A stretch of DNA of 64,000 nt from Notamacropus eugenii (GCF_028372415.1 NC_092879.1:93892741-93956740); one strand, 5' to 3'; numbered from the stretch's first letter, positions 33,415 to 45,285 are shown. The notes: generated by a model not told the origin, from the letters alone. Translations and numbers: made by a program.

Positions 33415-33705
33415 AGGTTTATCAGTGTTCTTCCTAAACTGTGGTGCCCAGAACTGGAGACAATACTGCCTATGTGGTCTGACAGGAGCCCAATATGGCA
33501 GGACGACCGAGTCCTTCCTCCCAGACTCTGTATCTCTTAGTGCAACCCAAGATCACCTTTGCTTTTTGTCTGTTTTGTCACACTCATATTCACCAAAATC
33601 CCTAGCTCTCTTTTGCACAAACTCTTGTCTAACCATCTTGTACTTGCAAAATTGAGTTTTTGAACCCAAATGAGAGATGTTTACTTCTGCTGAGATATTA
33701 CATTC
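33415..33705 (-). mobile_element. CR1/L3 LINE, antisense
   Basis: gtggtgcccagaactggaga, tatgtggtctgacaggagcc, gcaacccaagatcacctttg, atcttgtacttgcaaaattg then tttttgaacccaaatgagag: a clear amniote CR1 antisense order. Confidence 0.85.
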
Positions 33706-33734
33706 TGGGAATGGGGGAGGGGAGGACAGAAACA

Positions 33735-33965
33735 GGCTTTTATGAAGTACCTACTATATTCCCGGCTCTGTGCTAATTGCTTTTTACAAATATCTCATTT
33801 ACTCCTCAAAACAACCCTGGGCCCCATTTTATAGTTGAGTAAACTGAGGCAGACAGAGGTTGAGTGACTTATCCAGGGTCCCACAGTAAGTGTTAGAGGC
33901 TAGATTTAGCTCAGGTCTTCCTGACTCCAAGTCTAAGCACTCTATCCACTGTGCCTCTAATCCCT
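33735..33965 (-). mobile_element. THER1-type SINE, antisense
   Basis: gaagtacctactatattccc, aaactgaggcagacagaggt, gagtgacttatccagggtcc and caggtcttcctgactccaag, ending ctatccactgtgcctct. Confidence 0.85.
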
Positions 33966-33989
33966 AGCTAATAGTCTGTTTTGGGCAGA

Positions 33990-34470
33990 ATATAGATTGT
34001 GTGAAATGTAATAACAGGAAATATTTCAAGAAGGGTAGTTTGGAGTCAGATTGTAGAGGGTCTTAAATGCCATGCTGAGGAATTTGTATTTTATCCTAGG
34101 GACCTAAGAGAAGATTTCGAACAAAGCCTTGACATAGGCAAATCTGTGTCTTTAGGAAGGTGACTCTGGGCAGCCATATGGAGGATAGAGCAGAGAAGGG
34201 AGACATTGGAGGGAAAGGGGTCAATTGGGACGATACTTCAGTAGTGCAGGTGAGAGGGGATGAGGAGTGAGTTGTAGGGTGGCTGAGTGAGGGAAGAGAA
34301 GGGGGGAAATGGGAGAGCTGTTGTGGGTGTGGAATCTATAGGATTTCAGCTGACTGGCTCTGGAGAGTGTGGGAAAAGAGGTTGGGGGAGGTGGGGAATC
34401 AGGGATAAATTTGGGGATGGGAACCTGAATTCCTGGAAGACTGGAGGCACCTTGGACAGCGCTGGGGGAG
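33990..34470 (-). mobile_element. L2 LINE, antisense
   Basis: agagggtcttaaatgccatg, atcctagggacctaagagaa, aggtgactctgggcagccat and cgatacttcagtagtgcagg are antisense L2 C-terminal phrases. Old copy. Confidence 0.65.
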
Positions 34471-34484
34471 CTTAGAGTAGAGGA

Positions 34485-34809
34485 CGTAGAGTGTGTTCAT
34501 CCTTTGTTGCTGAAGAAGACCATGTCATCAGAGAAATGACGACATGACTTGCACTTGACTTTGTTTTGAGTGAGGGAGAGCTGTGCAGGTCACCAGCCTC
34601 ACTTTTCCTCCAGAGCCATCTGAATCCAGTAACCAGATATTCCTCAACATGACTGGAGATGACCCAGGATGAGGCAATTGGGGTTAAGTGACTTGCCCAA
34701 GGTCACACAGCTAGTGAGTGTCAAGTGTCTGAGGTGAGATTTGAACTCAGGTCCTCCTGACTCCTGCATTGGTACTCTATCCATTGTACCACCTAGCTGC
34801 CCCAGAGAA
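34485..34809 (-). mobile_element. Long-bodied tRNA SINE, antisense, complete with target duplication
   Basis: CTTAGAGTAGAGGA occurs exactly at 34471-34484 and 34810-34823. Between them, in reverse, lie the tRNA-like head (ends acctagctgcccc), the B-box region (gaactcaggtc), the body (gactggagatgacccaggat, gatgacatgacttgcacttg) and the tail (catcctttgttgctgaagaa). A 14-bp perfect duplication and a full structure mark a relatively recent insertion. Confidence 0.92.
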
Positions 34810-34823
34810 CTTAGAGTAGAGGA

Positions 34824-35960
34824 GTAGAGGAGTGGGGATGATGATTGTAGATGTACAGCTAGATTTCAGGAAGAAACCGATTCAAGTCTTCCTCAGCAGG
34901 AGCTGGGGGATGTCATGGCAAAAATGAGCCATGAAATAGGCAGGTGACAGAACCTTGCAAATGTAACTTAGTATCCCAGTGCTTGGTTTCCAAAACCTTC
35001 AGGACAATCCCTAGAGCTGAGCCTGTGGCCTGCTGGGCTCTATCCACAACAGATTTCCCACTGAAGGAACATTTTAAGTTGGGCAGAGTACCATCTTTAC
35101 AAAGACCCATTTTTCCTGTATCTTCTCACCAAGCTGATGGGACCCGATCTATTGCATTACCTTATTTATTATCTGCCCCATGTATAGCCTGTATTTAACA
35201 GCACCTCAGCAGTGCCTCTGTTTCCCCAGTTCTTCGGGCCTAGAGACATGATGCCAACCATTTCAAGATCATTGTTTAGTCACTTACTGATTTGGAATTA
35301 CAGCTCTCCTCTCAGAATACCCCTTTACTTGTCCATCTAATAGCCCTGTGTGGTGAATTAGCATTAGAGTCGATTCTTCAGAAATAGCATTTGCATAGTT
35401 TACCCTAATAGACTGACATTTTCAAAGTTATATTTTTCCATTTCCTAATTATGCCGGGACTACTGACCCAATGCTACCTCCAGCATCAGGTCCACGTCCT
35501 AGCATCACCTCCTGCTTTGTGACTGACCTCCCAGACTCCCCATGACATGCCTCTTCCTCAGAAGTCACAACAAAGCTACCTTCTGTGAGGTCAGGTCCGG
35601 AGGGACAGCCTTGAACCATCTAATTACCTGCATTTCTCTCAATGGTCGTCTTCCCATCCACTGTTATTGGACTCCTTCCTCAATGGTTAGGATTCTCCCA
35701 GTGAAACTGAACTCCCCAACTGTCAGAGAATAAGTTCCTTCAACCTTGTCCTTTTTTATTTCCCTACATCTTCAGTCACTCGTAGCCCCTCTATCACCTT
35801 AGCTGGCTCTCCTCTTTTGAAGTTCACTCCATCCAAATTTATTGTCTAATCTACATCCTGGTGACTCTTATGTCTGTGGGTTCAGTGCCTGAATCATTAT
35901 CTTTTTGTCTGTCCCAATAGTGTGCTGGTAAATAGTCAACAACTGGCTTCCCTCCCCCCA
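34824..35960. other. Mostly unique; possible conserved element; weak LINE-like part
   Basis: 35230-35440 is AT-rich with TAAT cores and no repeat match (gtgtggtgaattagcattag). 35500-35900 is pyrimidine-rich and may be a very old L2 coding fragment, but I cannot place it firmly. Confidence 0.35.
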
Positions 35961-36007
35961 AAATGTATGACATGCCTATCTTTTAAGTTTAATCTTCATT
36001 TTTATTT

Positions 36008-36313
36008 GGGCAGCTAGGTGGTGCAGTGGATAGAGCACCAATGCAGGAGTCAGGAGGACCTGAGTTCAAATCTCACCTCAGACACTTGACACTCACTAGC
36101 TGTGTGACCTTCGGCAAGTCTCTTAACCCCAATTGCCTTATCCTCGGTCATCTCCAGTCATCCTGAGGAATATCTGGTCACTGGATTCTGATGGCTCTGG
36201 AGGAGAAGTGAGGCTGGTGACCTGCACAACCCTCCCTCACTCAAAACAAAGTCAAGTGCAAGTCATGTCATTATTTCTCTGATGACATGGTCTTCTTTGG
36301 CAACGAAGGATGA

Positions 36314-36347
<34 letters not shown>
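36008..36347 (+). mobile_element. Long-bodied tRNA SINE, complete, with (AC)n tail
   Basis: CATTTTTATTT flanks it exactly at 35997-36007 and 36348-36358. The head gggcagctaggtggtgcagt carries the Pol III A-box, GTTCAAATC (36064-36072) the B-box, then the long body, the tail gtcttctttggcaacgaagg and an (AC)n run. The AC run lies inside the duplication, so it is the element's own tail. One of the youngest insertions here. Confidence 0.95.
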
Positions 36348-36358
36348 CATTTTTATTT

Positions 36359-36610
36359 AGAAGCAGCTAGGTAGCATAGTGAATACAATGTTGGGTGTGG
36401 ACTCAGGAAAACTTGAGTTCCAATCCAGCCTCAGACACTTAGCATCTGGGTGACCCTGGGCAAGTCACTTTACTTCTTTTGATCTCAGTTTCCTCATCTA
36501 TAAAATGGGGATAATAGCACTAACCTCCCAGGGTTGTTGTGGATATTGAATGTAATAACAATTTGTATAACACTTAGCACAATGCCTGGCACATTGTAGG
36601 TGCTTAAATG
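36359..36610 (+). mobile_element. tRNA-headed SINE with MIR-like core
   Basis: agaagcagctaggtagcata, gacactta, gggtgaccctgggcaagtca, tcagtttcctcatctataaa, cccagggttgttgtggatat and aatgcctggcacattgtagg: head, core and L2-type tail. It abuts the SINE before it. Confidence 0.85.
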
Positions 36611-36650
36611 CTTGCTCCTTTCGTTCTCCAACATTTTCTTAAGTCTAGAC

Positions 36651-36782
36651 CAGGGCTTGGCAAACGATGGTCCAAGGGACATATCTGGCCCACTGCCTTT
36701 CATTTTTTCTATATGGCTTGCAAGCTAAGAATGGTTTTTACATTTGGCAGTGGGCCTACAGGCTATAGTTTGCTGACTCTTG
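36651..36782. mobile_element. hAT non-autonomous element with perfect target duplication
   Basis: CAGGGCTTGGCAAAC at the left and GTTTGCTGACTCTTG at the right are inverted ends of 132 bp. GTCTAGAC flanks both sides exactly (36643-36650 and 36783-36790), the classic Charlie-type hAT target. Confidence 0.9.
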
Positions 36783-36829
36783 GTCTAGACAATCAGAGCA
36801 ATAAATCACGCCCCAGTTTGTAGTGTTTG

Positions 36830-37208
36830 CCAATAGATGAGGTGTAAGTGCTCCCAATGAAAATGGAACAATTGGCTGTTCCTGTCCGCTCGTTGGAGCT
36901 AGTGCTAATACGCCCTTGCTCAAGCCCAGCTCCTGCCTTCTTCCTAGGAGGCTTTAGCACGTACCTTGATATTCCTCAAAAATGCTCCACCTCCTAGTTT
37001 CTCACTTCGCTCAGTTCCCTTGATCTCTTCTACTCCACCTCAGCTACTCATAGAAATGATTAGATCCTGACTCTTTCTATCACCCACCTATGTTCTACTT
37101 CCAAGGTCATAAACTCCAAAATACTTCTTTCTGAGGAAAATCTTCTAGCATTCATCTGTCCCTATGTCTACTCATCTGTGTTTCCTTCTGAAAGTCCTTC
37201 TTTGAATT
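36830..37208 (+). mobile_element. L2 LINE, endonuclease region
   Basis: DLTLSITHLCSTSKVINSKI then LLSEENLLAF near 37060-37150 matches the L2 phrase LDLVITHKCATSKFVNSEIL then SDHNLLSF. The LINE seems to resume at 43418 beyond an L1. Coding remnants are decayed. Confidence 0.65.
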
Positions 37209-37218
37209 AAAAAAAAAA

Positions 37219-40200
37219 TGCTTCAGTGACCTTTCTTTTCTTCATGTTTGTGTGATACTATTGCTGACTTTCTCTCTGTTACCTCCTCCCCCATGAAAAA
37301 TAAACCAAAAACCTTGGTAACAAATATGTATCATTAACCAAACAAATATAAAAATCGTTCATCTCCATCTCATTCTTCCCTTGCTTGATCATTTCATTTA
37401 TAAAATTTCTTGTCTTTCAAAGTTGTTTTCCTTTATAATATTTTAATTGTATAGATAATTCTCCTAGTTGTACTCACTTCACTCTGAATCAGTTCATGAA
37501 AATCTTCCAAGGTTTTCCTGAAACTATCTCTTTCATTGTGCCTTAGAGAACAACAATATTCCATTATGTTCATGTATCATAACTTGTTTATCTGTTTTCC
37601 AATTGATGGGCATCCCCTTTGTTTCCAGTTTTTTGCTACAAGAAGTAGGGTTGCTATGAAGATTTTTTACGTATAGATCTTTTCTCTCTTTTTTTGATCT
37701 TTTTGGGTTTAGACATAGTTAGTGGTGACATTGGGTCGAAGGGTTCGTATGCACACTGTGCTTTCCAGTAGGGTTGGGCCCTTTTGCAGCTCCACCGACA
37801 GTGTGCTTAGTTTGGCTCTGCCTTGCCAACAGTTACCATTTTCATTTTTTTGCTATCTGTGCCAATCTGATGCTAGTGAGGTAGAACGTCAGAGTTGTTA
37901 TAATTTTTTCTTTTCCAAGTATTAAATGACTTAGAGTACTTTTCCCATAGCTATTGCCAGCTTGAATTTTTCCTTTGCAAATTACTTGAACATATCCTTT
38001 GACCGTGTATCTAATATGGAATGGTTTTTATTCTTATAAATTTGAATCAGTTTCTTATATAGTTTTGAAATATGACCTTTATCAGAGGAATTTGCCACAA
38101 AAGGTTTTTCCCCTAGTTAAGTTGTGTCCCTTCTAATTTTAACTACATTGGTTTAGTTTGTGCAAAAACTTTTAAATTTTATATAACATAATTGTCCATT
38201 TATGTTTCATGACATCCTTTATCTCCTGTTGGGTCATGAATTCTTCCACAATCCAAAGTTACAAAAGGCATTTCCTTCTCTAGTCCTCTAAATTGTTTAG
38301 AATAGAACCTTTTCCACCTAAGTCATGTCTCCATTTGGAGTTTATTTTGGCATCCAGTGTGAGGTACTGGTCTAATATCCAATATCTCCCAGCTTGCTTT
38401 CTGATCTTCCCAACAGTTTTTGTCAAATAGTAAGCCCTTACTCCAGTAATTGGGGTCTTCAGGTTTATGAAACACCGTGCTATAAGGCTGGTTTAGTTAC
38501 ATATGTTGTGAGCCTAATGGATTTCATTGACTGACCTATCTGCTTTTAGACCTATACTGAATTGGTTTGATGACTATTATTTTGTAGTACGGTCTTGATA
38601 TCTGATCCTGCTAGGTCTCCTTTTCTGATGTCCCTCCTCCTCTTTAATTTTTTTTCTTGAGGTTCTTGATCTTTTGTTCCTCCAGATAAATGTGATTTTT
38701 ATTTATTTTCGAGCTATAAAATAATCCTTGGTAGTTTCATACACTAGTGATTGATGAATTAATTTAGATAGTATTATCATTTTTGTTACATTGTCTCTAA
38801 CAGCCATGCACAGTTACTATTTCTCTAGCTATTTTGGTCTTTCTGCATGTCTGTAAAGAGTACTTTTTTAGCTGTGTTCATATCATGTCTGTATGTGACT
38901 TGGCAGGCAGATTCCCACATATTTTATGTGTTCTGCAGTTATTTTAATGGAATTTCTCTTTCCATCTTTTCCTGCTGATTTTTGTAAGTAGCACTCAGTA
39001 AAACTAATGACTTATGTCTGTTTATTTTATGGTCTGCTACTTTGTCAAAGTTATTATTTAAATTCTTTTTAGTTGGATCTTTAGGATTTGTTAAATAAAT
39101 TATCATATCAGTTTTGCAAAATGTGATCATTTTGTTTCCTCTTTGACTAGGTTCATTTCCTCAGTTTCTTTTTCTTTTCTTATTACTATAACTAATATTC
39201 CTAGAATGAATGAGTGAAAAAAGCATTTAAGTGCTACTATGTTTTTCTGAAATTGGGTTATTTAAATTCTCTATATCTTATGTTAATATAATATTCTATA
39301 TTTTGGTAATATTAATCTGTTTATTCAAGTTATCCATCTTAGTGCCATATAATAGGATGAAATAATTTTTGATAAGTTCTTTGACTATGTCACCATTTCT
39401 TGTGAATTCTTTTTCATTTTTTGGTACTGGCAATTTTACGGTTCTCTCTTTTTCAAAATCAGATTGGATAATTGTTTATTTGTTGTATGATTTTAAATTT
39501 TTCTGTTTTTACTTATCATTTCGATGGTATTTTTGCTTTCAGCTTTGTCTTTTATTTGATTTTCAAAATTTCTGTTTGATGTTCAGTTATTTGTTTGTTT
39601 TTTTAATGTATTGTTTATCTAACTTCAGGGGTTGAGGGCGGTATGTGCCCAAGTCATTGCTGTGTTCTTCCTCCTTTTTCTGTTTGTTGTTGTTAAGGGC
39701 ATTTAGTGACATAAATTCCCATGAGGACAGTTTTAGCTACATTCAAAAAGTTTTGGTATGCTTTCTCATTGTTGCCATTGTTTTTAATGATACCATCTAT
39801 TGTTTCAATGGTTTATTCTTTGACCCACTGCTTTTTCAGGGTCAAATTATTTAGTTTCTAATGAACTTTTCCTTGCTTCAAAGGCATTTTTTTTTTACCA
39901 GAATCTTTACAGCTTTGTGATCTGAAAAGAGCATATTTAATATTTTTATTTTCTCCATTTATTTGCGAGAATCTTTATAATTTTTCTAAAGTTACCATGA
40001 ACTACCAAGAAATACATATTTTCCTTCCTATTCCAATTCAGTAATCACCAGAAACCTATTGTATATAACTTTTCTAATATTCTATTTAGGTCCTTTACCT
40101 ATTTCTTGTTTTATCTTTTTTAAGATTTTTTTCAATGTCTGAAAGAAGTACATTGATATCTCTATTCTTGTTTTACTATCTGTCTATTGTGTTTACTATC

Positions 40201-43200
40201 TATACATACTAAATAGTTATTCATTGTTTCTGGTACTTTTCATCATAATAAAGTTTCCCTTATAGTCTCTTTTTATTGTGTCTTTCTACACTAGCCTTTC
40301 CTGAAATCATCATTGCTACCACTGATTCTTTGAGTTTATCTGAAGCATGATATATTTTGTTCTAACCTCTTATTTCAACTCCGTGTATTTTTTTCAGATG
40401 TCTTTCTTGTAAACAAAATATTGCTGAATTCTGCTTTCTGATCCATTTTCCCATCTTCTTCCATTTTATGGGTGACTTTGCCCCATTCATGTTCACAATC
40501 ATAGTTGTTAATTATCTATTTCTCTCCATCCTAATCCTCTTACATATTTTCTCTTCCTTATCGCCTCCACCTGTGCCACTCTTTAGAAAGAAGTAGTGAG
40601 AACCTGTGATCTTCTTACATTTCCATGTTCCACTTCTCTTCTACTTGTCCAGTCCCTGATTACCTTTAATTTCTTTTTAAAACATTTACCCTTTATTTCT
40701 TTTCTTTTAATCAACCTTTCATGATCTACTTTCTATAGTTGGAGTTTGTTTTGCTTATGACTAATGCCCTCCTTTTATTCTATCCTCCCTCTTAACTCAG
40801 CCTCCCTGTTCCTATTTTCCTATTGAATTTAAATATCTAAAATGAAGCTCTTCATGTGTGTGCATCTGTGTGTATATGTTTATGTTTACCCTTCTGCCTC
40901 GTTCAGTTGAATGTTACTTTTAGGTGTTATTCACTTCCCCTACTCTTTCCTTCATATTTATAGAGATTTGTTTTCACATGTCCCTGTTATGAAAAACAGT
41001 CAGTTCTACCCCTTCCCTAGTCTATTAATTTCCCCTTCTTTTGTCCTTCTTAATATTGTCAGAACAGAACAGAACCACTCCTAGGCTCCCGATTCATCTT
41101 AACTTTATAACCCTAGGTAATAGTAGGGCTCTGAGGGGGAACTTATTTCTTCTCCCCATATTAGAATATAAATAGTTCCTTGTTTATAGGTTTCTCTTGA
41201 CTCCTGTGTTTGCACTACTTCAAAGATCCTATTCAGTTTGGGTCTTTTTGTTAGGAATTCTTAGAAGTCCATTAAAGGACTATTTGTCCCTGTAAAGTTA
41301 TCCTTAGTTTTGCCAAATAAGTTATTGTTGATTGTAAGCCTTTATCTTTTGCCTTTGGGGATACTGTATTTCAAATTTTCTTTTCCTTTATGGTCATCTT
41401 GTGTGGTGCAGAATGCAGTTGCCTTATACTGGAATTCTTTATTTCTGAGTACTTGCAATATATTTTTATTTGACATAGCGTTTGAGGATTTTAGATATGA
41501 TATTTGTGGACTTTTTCATGTTGTCTTTTGGGGAGTGGCCAGTGCATTCTTGCTATTTTCATTTTCCCCTTTGCTGCTAAATGAAAGTCTGGATAGTTTT
41601 CATTTGTGATTTTTTTGAAATACAGTTTCTGAGGTTTTTCATTTTTGTTTTCCTTTTATTTTCACTGTGACTTTCAGGGAAGCAGTCCAACGATTCCTAA
41701 ATTATCTCTTTTGTAGCTCAGTTACTTCCATAGTAGATATCACGTTTTCTTCTATTTTTCAGTCTTTTGATTTTTCTTCTCATATTATTATTCCACGAAT
41801 ATATTTATTTGTATTTATTTTCTTCTCATTTCAATGGAATCTCTTACCTAGGTAAGATTTTGTACCTCCTATACTAAGATGTTTATCCTCTTTGCAATTA
41901 TTTTTTCTAGAGCTTTCATTTAATTTATGATTTTTTAAATCTTGTCTTGCTTTTCTCCCAAGAATTATAATGGGCCTTGCTGACAGGGCGTACTTTTATC
42001 CAAGTACTCTATCTATAGTCTACGTGGAGTTACTTTCTTTTTCTAAGTCTGTGTTCTGGACATGCTTGGATCTAGAATTAATTTTTTTTTTGGTATTTTC
42101 TTCTCTTCCTGCTTTTTTCTTCCTGAACTGGAACTGACGAGGTTAAGGGGTGATCGGGGACCCCAAAATACCTACAGTCCGGGTCGTGCTTGAATGAATT
42201 CGACTCAAGCCTTCATAAAGCCAAAGAAAACAAAGTTTATTAACGATTCACCAAATTGGGTTGCCTCTTAAGGAGGCTAAGCATTTGTGACACTTGTATT
42301 CACAAGCGGGCCAGATAGAATCCCAGTTAGAGTCTGAGCTGGATTGAATCTGAGCGCCTTCATGGAGGCAAGATGGAACTTAAATACAGAAAAGAGGATA
42401 GGAGGGATGGGGGGAGGGGGTGGTCTGGTAGTCCAAGGTGATGGGAGGAGGGATTTAGGAAGGGTCTTGAGGAAAAGTCCAAGGAGGGAATCCAGGGAGG
42501 GTCAAAGGCTGGAAACAGCTGGAGGCTATCACGAGACAGACTAGGGGGCACCTAGGTGGGAAGCAGATGGGGCAATCCAGAGATAACAGACAATGGTCAC
42601 AGATTTGGGTATGAAAAGCCAAGTTCTGTGGAGAGGGGAGCTCAATTTGAGTATGAAAAGCCAGGTTAAGTGAGGAGATTCCAGGGGAGCTCAAGAAGTT
42701 CCCAGAGTCTGAACCTCATCAGAACTTTTTGTCAGAACTAGGCTCCCCCTGCTTCTGCATACATTCGATAGGGTAGGGGCCCCTCTTTGATTTTCATCTG
42801 TTTTGTCTGGGATTCTATTCCTGGCCTTTCTTTCTACTCCTGTCTATTGTGTACAAAGGACTGGTAGGCTCTGGGTTTGTCTGGATCCTCAAAATATAGA
42901 GATATGAGATGTTCAAGGCCCTCAGGAGTGGCTCACGTTAATTTGCTACAAACTGTTACATTGCCTTGTGGCATTTAGATTGATAGCTGTCCTCTTGGTA
43001 GGGGTTTCGCATCTTTGCCAGCTGCCCCCCTCCCCCTCCCCCCATCCATATATCTATGCCTAGAGTTCTGTGGGTGTGTAACTGCTTTAGGCCACCCTTG
43101 CTCCAGCCTTCTTCTGGTCCCCATGGTAGAGACATGGTTCATATTCTTGAGGCTTCATGCCTGGAGCTCCTTGAGGCTGTGAGAAGGTGGGATACTGTGC

Positions 43201-43417
43201 TGACATTGTTGTGACTCCACTGCCTTGGCACCCCTTCTTCCTGCAGGCTTTGGGGTGTCCCCTTTTGTCAACCTGGACTGGATGAAAGGATTTACCATAG
43301 CTTCTCTCTTTATTTCCTTGTCATTGTTCAGTCTAACACTCCTCTGTTGTAGCTTTTCTGGGATATATGCGAAGGAATGGGACTGCTCTGCTTCTAGTCC
43401 CTGCGCCATCTTGACTC
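37219..43417 (-). mobile_element. Near-full-length L1 LINE, antisense
   Basis: Runs 5' (right) to 3' (left). The 5' end on minus is gagtcaagatggcgcaggga near 43417, typical of therian L1. ORF1/inter-ORF sequence lies near 40.8-42.1 kb. The ORF2 endonuclease region is near 40.3-40.6 kb. At 38939-39130 the RT reads TFCKTDMIIYLTNPKDPTKK then FDKVADHKINRHKSL, matching L1 FADDMIVYLENP then FSKVSGYKINVQKS, with the FADD box altered. The ORF2 C-terminus and 3' UTR lie at 37.2-38.1 kb. Stops abound; it is dead. The left edge shows an A-run on plus where a T-run is expected, so the 3' boundary is uncertain. An LTR interrupts it at 42135. Confidence 0.85.
42135..42721 (-). mobile_element. Solo LTR of an endogenous retrovirus, probably ERV1-like
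   Basis: The 587-bp element starts TGACGAGG and ends CCTCATCA on the plus strand, giving TG...CA ends on the minus strand with short inverted termini. GAAC flanks it on both sides (42131-42134 and 42722-42725), and a 4-bp duplication is usual for class I ERVs. A minus-strand AATAAA signal lies at 42236-42241. No internal viral region is present, so it is a recombination-derived fossil, younger than the L1 it sits in. Confidence 0.8.
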
Positions 43418-43665
43418 AAGGTCACCAATGATCTCTTCTTATTGCTGGATCTAAATCCTCTTCCTTCCCGACCTCTTTGTGGTGTTTGACGTTGTTGATC
43501 CCTTTCTTTTACCAGACATTGTCTTATTGGGTTTAAGGACACTGTACTGTTGTGGTTCTCCTTTTCTCTATCTGATGATTCCTTCTGGGTGTCTTTTTCT
43601 GGATCTTTATCCCTGTCATGCCCTATAATTCTCTATGTGAATGGTTCTCAGATCTGTCTATCTAA
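43418..43665 (+). mobile_element. L2 LINE, early reverse transcriptase
   Basis: KVTNDLFLLLDLN reads directly from 43419 (family KVTNDLL), followed by VLLGL and LSDDSFWVSFSG and ILYVNGSQICL near 43630, aligning with the YADDTQLYL region but with the catalytic residues lost. In order and orientation it fits the L2 endonuclease piece at 36830-37208. Confidence 0.75.
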
Positions 43666-43790
43666 TAAGCACTTATATTGGACCCACTATGTGCCAGACA
43701 CTGTGCTAAATAAATGCTGGGAATGCAAATACGAGTGAAAGAAAAGACAGTCCTGCCCTCAAAGAGCTACCATTCTAAGGGGGAAGAAAG
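43666..43790 (-). mobile_element. L2 3' tip, antisense, nested in L2
   Basis: ctaataagcacttatattgg, actatgtgccagacactgtg and gccctcaaagagctaccatt are an antisense L2 end. 43791-43989 holds no named feature. Confidence 0.75.
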
Positions 43791-43989
43791 TGCAGAAGAG
43801 TCGACACAAGGGGAAGGCATTCATACTGGAATTCTGCTTCTCCTCTCCAGTCTGAGGGAAACCATGGGGCAGAGGTTCCTGTGAAGGTGTGAGAAGAGGT
43901 CTCACAGGATAGAGAGATTTCTGTGCCGGCACTGGTACAGCTGGCTGCAAAATGAATGTGGGCTCTCTCGATGGCAGCGGCTCCTTTTT

Positions 43990-44610
43990 GCCTTTCTCTG
44001 TATGAGTGCTTAGCTCCCTCCATGCCTAGCACATATGAGGTACTTAATACCTTATTGATGGACTGACTAAAGTGATCTTCCTAAAGAGCAGGTCTAATCA
44101 TGTCAGACTTCCCCTTGTTCCCCTCACTCTACAAACTGTAGTGGCTCCCTGTTAACCTCCAGGATCAAATATAAAATCCCCTGTCCCTTAAAGCCTTGGT
44201 AACTTGAGCTGTTTCTTCATTTCCAGTCTTATACTTCACTGTCCTTCCCACACACTCTGCAGCCCAATGCTATAGGTGTCCTGGCTTTTCTTGACACATA
44301 GTTCTCCATCTCTTATCTATGCATTTTCACTGCTGTCTCCTATGCCTGGAATGTTCTCTGCCCCCTCTGTTTCTTAACATCAGGCTTCCTTTAGCATTCA
44401 GCTTAAATGTTACCTTCTGCAGAAGGCCCTTCCTGGACCCAAATCACTTATGTCTTCCTCTCTAAGGTTACCTCCTTTCTACTTGCATCTTTTGTGCATT
44501 TACCCATTTATAGAAACATGTCATCCCCTCCATTAGCCCTTAACTTTCTCTTGCCTGTCTTTGCATCCCCAGGGCTTAGCCCAATGCCTGGCACATAGTA
44601 ATGCTTGTTG
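43990..44610 (+). mobile_element. L2 LINE C-terminus and 3' end
   Basis: 43990-44060 is a plus L2 tip (catgcctagcacatatgagg). 44070-44610 carries gagcaggtctaatcatgtca, gtggctccctgttaacctcc, aggatcaaatataaaatccc, gtctcctatgcctggaatgt and cagggcttagcccaatgcct, the complete L2 3' region. Confidence 0.85.
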
Positions 44611-44619
44611 ATTGATTGG

Positions 44620-44810
44620 GAGTTTGCTAGTTTGGGAATCAAAGGACCTGAATTTGACTGTCTCTCTGCCGCTTATCATGCTCTACATGACCTTAACCAA
44701 GTCATCTGACCTCTTTAAGCCTCATTTTGTTTATCTGTACAAGGAGGCTGTTGGATCACATGGCCTCTGAGTCCCTCCCAGCTCTATGCCTCTGATCTCA
44801 AATTAATCCC
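44620..44810 (+). mobile_element. MIR SINE, plus
   Basis: gggaatcaaaggacctgaat, ttaaccaagtcatctgacct, ctttaagcctcattttgttt and cccagctctatgcctctgat in MIR order. Confidence 0.8.
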
Positions 44811-45019
44811 ATTTCTTATTGAATGTGCACCTTCCACAGCTCTCAGTGGTACAAGGCCTTGCAGAGGAAATGGTGTCTGTATAAATGAGGTCTAGGGCTG
44901 AGAGATGTCCCCCAAATTGGAAGTTGAGCGGCTACTCCCACTAGTTCCAGTTGACTCTTGAAAGTCCTGCACAATCTGCTTCCAGTCCTTTTCCACTCAT
45001 GTCATTTTATCCCCCTTCA

Positions 45020-45285
45020 TGTTCTGTATACAGGGGACAGTGTGTTGTGCTAGGCAGGGTACTAGACAGTCAAGAAGGCTGGTCATATAACTATTCTGAG
45101 ACTGATTTTCCTCATTTGAAAAATGGATATCATAATTACATTTAAGCTCAGAGTTGTTGTCAGGCTCAAATAAGGTGATGCACAAAAAAGCATTTTTTGC
45201 AAAACTTAAAGCACTCTCTAATATGAGCTATTCCATTTGTAATATATGGTAATATATGTAATATATGGTATATAATATATGTAAT
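45020..45285 (+). mobile_element. MIR/CORE-type SINE with AT-rich end
   Basis: gattttcctcatttgaaaaa, cataattacatttaagctca, gagttgttgtcaggctcaaa and aacttaaagcactctctaat follow the CORE-SINE order. 45235-45285 is a TATATGGTAA-type degenerate simple repeat. Confidence 0.65.
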
